A stretch of DNA of 12,020 bases, taken from assembly GCA_964516765.1 (NCBI GenBank), contig CAZEWZ010000034.1, positions 1 to 12,020 of the forward strand, in the 5' to 3' direction. The stretch is from CAZEWZ01 sp964516765. GTDB lineage: Bacteria > Bacteroidota > Bacteroidia > Flavobacteriales > UBA7430. The notes beneath the pieces were generated by a model that searched no databases, had not been told where the DNA came from, and worked only from the letters and a program-made list of their open reading frames with translations. The stretch's first letter is position 1, and each line of letters starts with the position of its first letter. Positions 7,392 through 12,020 of the stretch are shown here, piece by piece. The position numbers and the translations under genes were made by a program.

Positions 7392-10300
7392 TTAATAATA
7401 AAAAGAACGAATGGCTCTAACACGATAGGCATAACCCTTATAGAAGCCATAGTTTGTACCATTACTAAAATCGACAAAGTATGAATTCGTAAAATCACCC
7501 TCCGAGGAAGACCAATACCAATCATTATAAAAATTACCTGAGTTTGTGTTTTCTAAAAGCACCGCGCCATTTCCAATTGTATTGTACATTTCTAGGAGCT
7601 CCATGTGTGAGGGCAAATACCAGTCCGTATATCCATCAGATTCATAATCTGATGCTGCTTGGGCTGCAGTTATACCTCCACCTTGAGTAGCGCATGATTG
7701 ATTTACTATAGCATTGGTATTATCAAACCCTGTTCCATCAGCGTAAAGGTATTCGTCAACACAACCCCATTCATAAGTACTGATTATATTTCCAGTTGCA
7801 GAATCCACTTGAGATACATCTTCATAAGCTGCAACTAAGACTTGCCCTGCTGCTTCATCGACATAAAAGACAATCCCACCTTCAACTAAATCTCCTACTT
7901 GATACATCGAATTGGTATTTCCTTGAATAAGACCAGTCATTGTCGGGCAAAAACTAAAATCTAAAATCTCTTCGCTAGTTTTGATCTGATAACCTCTAGA
8001 GTATTCCAGACTACCTATACCGTTAAAAAAATATTCTGGGAAATATGCATTCCCTAATGCATCTTTCACGAGAACCACTTGATACTCAATACTACTAAAT
8101 GCCTCAGGTAGTTCCATAGGGCTAAGACAATTGTATCCAAACATTCCCCATCCAAGTGGTAAATACAACGGAATATCCTCCGTTTCCATTTCACAAGTTA
8201 CTTGATTGGACAATGCTTCGTCTAATTCAACTAATAGCGTTTCATTGTCATTCAATACATTCTGTAATTCGTCTTGCAAAAAGTCTACTTCAGATTGAAG
8301 AGAGTTAACAATATCTACCCAAGTGAAACAAGACAAATCATCTACAACAGCAAGCTCATCATAATTATCAGCCCATGACTGAGTACAACCAAAATTATTA
8401 CAATAAGAACTCAAAAGCTTAACTTCATCAATGTAATATAACGCATCTCCGTCAGGTGCCGTTGCATAAAAATTCAATGCACCTAATGAATTATCTGTAA
8501 AGACTGATCCATGTGTCCAAGGCCAATTATGTAAATTACCATCTATCGAACAAGTAGCTAGATCATTCTCGGTATCAATATTAAATTTTACCTCAAACCA
8601 TTTATCATGACTGAAATCAAATTGATGACCTAAATCAGAATACCCTTGACCGTTAACACCAAACATAAATTCTACAGCCCAGTTATTGTTTTGATCAATA
8701 TTATAATGATGAAGTAAATTAAAATAACCACCATAACCTTCAGGGATATACATCATAAAAGACAGATTCCATATTCCATTTTGATGATCTCCGAGTTGCA
8801 ATACTATGTCTGTTGCCCCGCCCCCTTGAAGAACTAAAGAGTTAGAACCATTATAGCTCAAAGAATCTTCAACATAAGCATCTTCTTCTGTGCCCGGGGA
8901 ATTTGTCCAAGTTGTCCATAATTCTTGTGACTGACTAACTAGATATTCACCTGCGTTAAAATTTTCGAAATCTTCAAATATTTCAACAGCATTACAATCA
9001 TAAATACATGATTCATCATCGGTATCTGCTAGAGGATTAAAATTAAATGCTGTAGAATCTGTACAGCCGTAGGTATATGCATCTTCATTGAATGAGTTAA
9101 GGCAAGGGTTTCCACCATATTCTATACATGATTCGGGTCCGAAGTACTCATTAAAAGGACCAAATCCATCTGGATAAACACAACCCTCAAAAGGAGTATC
9201 ATCACACGAAGCGTAATTACAATTTAAATTACCAAAATCATCAAATGATTGTTGATTAGATTGCTCATTAAAATTTAATGCATTTGGGTCTAGACAGCCT
9301 TCGTTGGACTCAATTAATGACAACGTAAGGTTATCTTCTTCATTAGTCAATAACAATTGATTATTCAAAACAGTCATCTCCAATATAGTGAGATCACCAC
9401 CAAATAATTCTAAATCTATCCATGTAGTCTGTTCAAGCGAACTATTACAAAACTCCTGAGTTTCAAAGGACATAGATGTGGTAGAATTAAAAAAGCATAA
9501 ACCCATACCTGAAGCAGAAATATCTTGAAGTGACATGCCCATAATGGTATCTGCATCAAGAATCTCAAGACCATTACAACCTGAGCAAGACCATAACATA
9601 TTTGGGTCCCACATTATAGTATCTTCGTCTAAACCATAATGACCTTGATAATAATTAGTATNNNNNNNNNNNNNNNNNNNNNNNNNNNNNNNNNNNNNNN
9701 NNNNNNNNNNNNNNNNNNNNNNNNNNNNNNNNNNNNNNNNNNNNNNNNNNNNNNNNNNNNNATAATAATTAGTATCATTATCCGAATCACTTCCAGTATT
9801 AAAAGGGTAGAGAGTAAGTGAATTGTTATTCACCTGATAAAACCCATATAGAAATTGAAAGTTACCAGAAGGATCTGATATGGATACTGTAAATGTGTTC
9901 GTTTCCTGATAAAAATTAATATACTCATTGTTGCCCTGGTTAGAGAGTTCCATTCCTTCTTGAATCCACGAATCTAAGTTCCATGTACCAAATAAAAGAT
10001 CTTGATAATCATATACACAAGTCCCATCATTAACAAGGGCTAAAGAGTAAAAATTAAAAGCTTCAGGATCAGTACAACCAATTGGATATTGCTCACAAGA
10101 TCCATCATTAACAATAGCCATCTCATTATAATTATTCGAAAAGGAATCAGTACAGCCAAAAACTATACATCCTACATCATAAATATCTGAGAAAGTTGTG
10201 GTCCAATTATCAACAGAATTGTAAGCACCTCCAGCTAGTATCTCTCCTTGTTCAAATAAATACTGCTCATCACCAAGAATAATAAACTCAGTAACCTCAG

Positions 10301-12020
10301 TATTCGCTTGAGATTCTTGGTCAACATTCCCATCTCCTACAGATAATTGCAGAATATAACAGCCTTCAGGATTTAAACAAAATTCACCTGAACTTCCAGA
10401 TGGGACGCTGTAGAGTGTTTGATTTGAATTAAAATCAAGCACAGAAACCCCAAAAGTAGTGTCTTGTGAAACTTCATAATTAACAAGTTCATAGTCACAT
10501 ACCTCCTCTGGACACATCTCTCCGAACTTAAGATTTATCTCGCCGCCACTATGTAAAGTAAAAGATTCATCATTAATAGTGAAATATGCACCATTCCATC
10601 CATCACCATATAAATCAGTTAAGTTAAGATTATAACATTCATTGGGATCCAAACAAACCTCAAAAGTTCCAGGTGAATATCCTGGATAATCTTCGAGAGA
10701 AGACGTACTTCCAAAACCTTCATATCCTGGATCTCCATTGGAAATACCAAACATTACATCACCAGAACTTGAAACAATAGCAATCCCTAATTCAATGTCA
10801 TAGGAGCCTCCATACATCGTTAAAGAACTAGTTTCAAAATCACACTCTGGTGAAGGTTGACATGGAGTTCCTCCGTAAGTAATACATAATTCTGCTCCGA
10901 ACTCGTCATTGAAGGGTCCAAAGCCATCTGCGTAAATACATCCATACTCTGGAATATCTCCACAAGTTGCATAAATACATCCTAAATTTCCATATTGATC
11001 GTAAACTTGAGCTGTTGCTCCAGCATCATAGTTAGCTGCAAGAGTATCCATACAACCTAGTATTTCTTCACAGCCTGGTGTTAATGAAGATGCAGTTACA
11101 CTTCCTGCTTCACCAGCAGTTACAAGGACATTTGCTCCTTGACATCCGTCACCCCACTGAATTCCCCAACCAGAATACCCGTCTGCAGCACCAGTTACGG
11201 CTACGACATATTCAAATTCTGTTCCTGAATCGACCTCTAAATAACCTGTATATATGCCGTCTTCATCTTCGTCGGTTAGAGTTACCCCCCAACCATTCCA
11301 ACCATTCCAAGATCCATTTACAACTACATTGTCATAATCAGTACTTGGTTGATCTACGCCGTTCATATCTACAGTAAATTCTACTGATACTAAAGAAGGC
11401 CCATATATACAAGATCCGTCGTCTGAATTGGCTTCTATGTCATAATTAAAAGCAGTTTCATCTATACAACCATTAACAACAGCAGATGGACATTCCCATT
11501 CATAAGGCCAATTTGGATTACTAGAAAATGATTCTTGAATAGCACATTTATTTTCTTCAGTTAAACTAATAGCATCACCAAACATATAATCCATATCAGT
11601 AACATTAGAAACATCCCAACTTGATAGATCTCCATTAAAATTAAATGCATAACGAAACATACTATTCATGTTAGTAACACTTGACACATCCCAACTTGAT
11701 AGGTCGCCATTAAAACTAGTCCAAGCAAACATATTAGTCATATTAATAACACTTGACACATTCCAACTTGATAGGTCGCCATTAAAATTAGAGGCGGCAT
11801 CAAACATACGATACATACTAATAACGCTTGAAACGTCCCAACTTGAAAGGTCTCCATTAAAAACTTCGGTATCTCTAAACATATTATCCATATTGGTAAC
11901 ATTAGAAACATCCCAACTTGATAGGTCGCCATTAAAACCAGTGGCACCAAAAAACAATTGACTCATATCAGTAACACTAGAAACATCCCAACTTGATAGG
12001 TCTCCATTAAAACTAGTGGC
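7392..12020 (-). CDS. Giant secreted mosaic protein with BspA-like repeats, DDGSC modules and Lcl/DUF1566 C-terminus (5'-partial)
   Basis: The reading frame is open through the right edge, so the start and any signal peptide lie outside. The visible part is 1542 codons, 34 of them Ns. In protein order: six BspA-like (DUF285) repeats (12011-11565); a β-rich segment with NGSWNGWNGW resembling CBM20/48-type starch-binding folds (11402-11058); two segments with CLDPNECY/CLNPEGCY strands, the first carrying YGDGWNG (10844-10158); a lipocalin-like region starting LLFGTWNLDS (10010-9300) that contains the gap; a jelly-roll/LamG-like region (8999-8391); a coiled coil (8321-8202); one GYQIKT module (8174-7944); and an Lcl/DUF1566 domain (7904-7395; VGDLVEGGIVFYVDE, TDWYLPSHMELLEMY, WYWSSSE, VRAIRSF). 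Seven GC-D...C modules are interspersed. It is probably a surface adhesin or glycan-binding protein; this role is inferred. It ends RSFYY with no standard T9SS type A tail. Confidence 0.85.
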   Translation of the reverse strand, partial: ATSFNGDLSSWDVSSVTDMSQLFFGATGFNGDLSSWDVSNVTNMDNMFRDTEVFNGDLSSWDVSSVISMYRMFDAASNFNGDLSSWNVSSVINMTNMFAWTSFNGDLSSWDVSSVTNMNSMFRYAFNFNGDLSSWDVSNVTDMDYMFGDAISLTEENKCAIQESFSSNPNWPYEWECPSAVVNGCIDETAFNYDIEANSDDGSCIYGPSLVSVEFTVDMNGVDQPSTDYDNVVVNGSWNGWNGWGVTLTDEDEDGIYTGYLEVDSGTEFEYVVAVTGAADGYSGWGIQWGDGCQGANVLVTAGEAGSVTASSLTPGCEEILGCMDTLAANYDAGATAQVYDQYGNLGCIYATCGDIPEYGCIYADGFGPFNDEFGAELCITYGGTPCQPSPECDFETSSLTMYGGSYDIELGIAIVSSSGDVMFGISNGDPGYEGFGSTSSLEDYPGYSPGTFEVCLDPNECYNLNLTDLYGDGWNGAYFTINDESFTLHSGGEINLKFGEMCPEEVCDYELVNYEVSQDTTFGVSVLDFNSNQTLYSVPSGSSGEFCLNPEGCYILQLSVGDGNVDQESQANTEVTEFIILGDEQYLFEQGEILAGGAYNSVDNWTTTFSDIYDVGCIVFGCTDSFSNNYNEMAIVNDGSCEQYPIGCTDPEAFNFYSLALVNDGTCVYDYQDLLFGTWNLDSWIQEGMELSNQGNNEYINFYQETNTFTVSISDPSGNFQFLYGFYQVNNNSLTLYPFNTGSDSDNDTNYYXXXXXXXXXXXXXXXXXXXXXXXXXXXXXXXXXXTNYYQGHYGLDEDTIMWDPNMLWSCSGCNGLEILDADTIMGMSLQDISASGMGLCFFNSTTSMSFETQEFCNSSLEQTTWIDLELFGGDLTILEMTVLNNQLLLTNEEDNLTLSLIESNEGCLDPNALNFNEQSNQQSFDDFGNLNCNYASCDDTPFEGCVYPDGFGPFNEYFGPESCIEYGGNPCLNSFNEDAYTYGCTDSTAFNFNPLADTDDESCIYDCNAVEIFEDFENFNAGEYLVSQSQELWTTWTNSPGTEEDAYVEDSLSYNGSNSLVLQGGGATDIVLQLGDHQNGIWNLSFMMYIPEGYGGYFNLLHHYNIDQNNNWAVEFMFGVNGQGYSDLGHQFDFSHDKWFEVKFNIDTENDLATCSIDGNLHNWPWTHGSVFTDNSLGALNFYATAPDGDALYYIDEVKLLSSYCNNFGCTQSWADNYDELAVVDDLSCFTWVDIVNSLQSEVDFLQDELQNVLNDNETLLVELDEALSNQVTCEMETEDIPLYLPLGWGMFGYNCLSPMELPEAFSSIEYQVVLVKDALGNAYFPEYFFNGIGSLEYSRGYQIKTSEEILDFSFCPTMTGLIQGNTNSMYQVGDLVEGGIVFYVDEAAGQVLVAAYEDVSQVDSATGNIISTYEWGCVDEYLYADGTGFDNTNAIVNQSCATQGGGITAAQAASDYESDGYTDWYLPSHMELLEMYNTIGNGAVLLENTNSGNFYNDWYWSSSEGDFTNSYFVDFSNGTNYGFYKGYAYRVRAIRSFYY
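7944..8174 (-). repeat. Single GYQIKT module, homologous to the pair at 3213-3686
   Basis: This segment reads LPLGWGMFGY, then VVLVKDALGNAYFPEY, FFNGIGSLEYSRGYQIKT and a closing FSFCP. It matches both C-terminal modules of the plus-strand esterase-like protein in order, length and the invariant KD-x-x-GNAY-x-P, FNGIG and GYQIKT positions. It sits between a coiled coil and the Lcl/DUF1566 domain. Confidence 0.75.
8202..8321 (-). other. Short coiled-coil segment within the giant protein
   Basis: Forty codons encode a hydrophilic helix with hydrophobic positions spaced 3-4 apart (L8, V12, L15, L19, V22, L29/L30, L33 and L37, counted from Trp at 8321), rich in Asp, Glu and Gln. It links the last GC-D...C module to the GYQIKT module and could act as a spacer or oligomerisation element. 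Confidence 0.6.
9102..9299 (-). repeat. Extended 66-residue six-cysteine module, second copy
   Basis: This begins GCLDPNALNFN and continues with FGNLNC, an internal SC, EGCVYPDGFGPFN, ESC and GGNPC. It has the same length as the module at 10860-11057. By ungapped hand alignment about 36 of 66 residues are identical, including all six cysteines. Confidence 0.7.
9648..9775. repeat. 14-base direct repeat flanking the N gap
   Basis: ATAATAATTAGTAT occurs at 9648-9661, ending exactly at the first N, and again at 9762-9775, beginning right after the last N. Both copies are read in the same minus-strand frame as TNYY. This is the pattern expected if two contig ends overlap by 14 bases but were scaffolded rather than merged. 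Confidence 0.85.
9662..9761. other. Scaffold gap of exactly 100 Ns
   Basis: One hundred Ns interrupt the giant protein gene inside its lipocalin-like region. The round length suggests a placeholder for a gap of unknown size. The coding frame continues on both sides. Confidence 0.97.
10860..11057 (-). repeat. Extended 66-residue six-cysteine module, first copy
   Basis: This begins GCMDTLAANYD and continues with YGNLGC, an internal TC, YGCIYADGFGPFN, ELC and GGTPC. The N-terminal part is the ordinary GC-D module. The additional ~40 residues carry extra cysteines and a DGFGPFN core, so up to three disulfides are possible in an oxidising extracytoplasmic location. Confidence 0.7.
11565..12020 (-). 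repeat. BspA-like (DUF285) tandem repeats, 24-25 residues, six units plus edge remnant
   Basis: Units start at 12011, 11936, 11861, 11786, 11714 and 11639 and are 75 bases long, except the fourth (72). Each begins FNGDLSSW[DN]VS[SN]V and ends in a variable stretch around a conserved M..[ML]F. The first half is almost identical at DNA level among units, and the remnant ATS at the edge shows that the array continues outside. BspA-type leucine-rich repeats build solenoids used in adhesion; that role is inferred here. Confidence 0.9.

Larger units (their letters stand above)
8328..11471 (-). repeat. Seven dispersed GC-D-x-x-A-x-NY...DDGSC modules in the giant protein
   Basis: Copies lie at 11471-11403, 11057-10860 (extended), 10157-10089, 10079-10011, 9299-9102 (extended), 9068-9000 and 8390-8328. 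The short form is about 23 residues: GC, then D, then A-x-N[YF], then [DN]DGSC or a variant (DESC, DDLSC). These Asp-rich, two-cysteine units are common between domains of marine Bacteroidota secreted proteins and resemble thrombospondin type 3-like calcium-binding linkers. Calcium binding and a Cys-Cys bond are inferred. Copies three and four are nearly back to back. Confidence 0.8.

Noticed and set aside
7235..7525. Minus-strand open frame overlapping the terminator and the end of the giant gene
   Set aside because: It runs through a strong terminator hairpin, overlaps the better-supported Lcl domain in another frame and looks like no protein family.
11078..11961. Open frames antisense to, or shifted against, the repeat region of the giant gene
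   Set aside because: Their composition (repeated LDRSPLK or His/Leu-rich stretches) is a by-product of the BspA and low-complexity coding sequence on the minus strand.
11565..12020. Regular ~75-base repeats that could suggest a CRISPR-like or satellite array
   Set aside because: The period is a multiple of three, the frame stays open, and the units translate to BspA-type FNGDLSSWDVS repeats.
1..12020. Mobile elements, tRNA/rRNA genes, toxin-antitoxin or defence genes
   Set aside because: No transposase, integrase, terminal inverted repeats, tRNA-like folds or defence-type domains could be found on either strand.

Overview
The window looks like part of a marine flavobacterial (Bacteroidota) chromosome. 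The evidence is AT-rich DNA, TAA stops on every gene, no strong Shine-Dalgarno sequences, TAnnTTTG-type -7 boxes, and large secreted mosaic proteins. Those proteins contain BspA-type FNGDLSSWDVS repeats, GC-D-x-x-A-x-NY...DDGSC modules and an Lcl/DUF1566 C-terminus, all frequent in this phylum. The run of 100 Ns indicates a draft or metagenome scaffold. No RNA gene, mobile element or CRISPR array is visible.

Layout. (1) 75-3704, + strand: a secreted multidomain protein with an unrecognised N-terminal half, a GQSNM-type SGNH/sialate-O-acetylesterase-like domain, an SdrD_B-like domain and two copies of a ~75-residue 'KDxxGNAYLP...FNGIG...GYQIKT' module. (2) 3719-3759: a perfect 14-bp-stem hairpin between convergent genes, probably a bidirectional terminator. 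(3) 7167-3780, - strand: a compact three-gene set comprising an M1 zinc aminopeptidase-like enzyme, a DUF6702-like small exported protein and an NTF2/SnoaL-like lipoprotein. (4) 7168-7391: the -7 element for that operon and a strong terminator for the next gene. (5) 7392 to the right edge, - strand: the 3' 1542 codons of a giant secreted mosaic protein, open through the window edge and interrupted by a 100-N scaffold gap.

All five products appear exported. The esterase protein and the giant protein share the same NAY[LF]P...NGIG...GYQIKT module, although they lie on opposite strands and are otherwise unrelated, so both may belong to one class of envelope or secreted proteins. Neither visible C-terminus looks like a standard T9SS type A sorting domain. 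The central operon looks like envelope peptide metabolism and is probably independent of its flanks. I do not see a clearly new multi-gene system. The most useful observations are the shared module, the suspicious assembly gap, the six-cysteine module pair and the near-identical BspA repeats.
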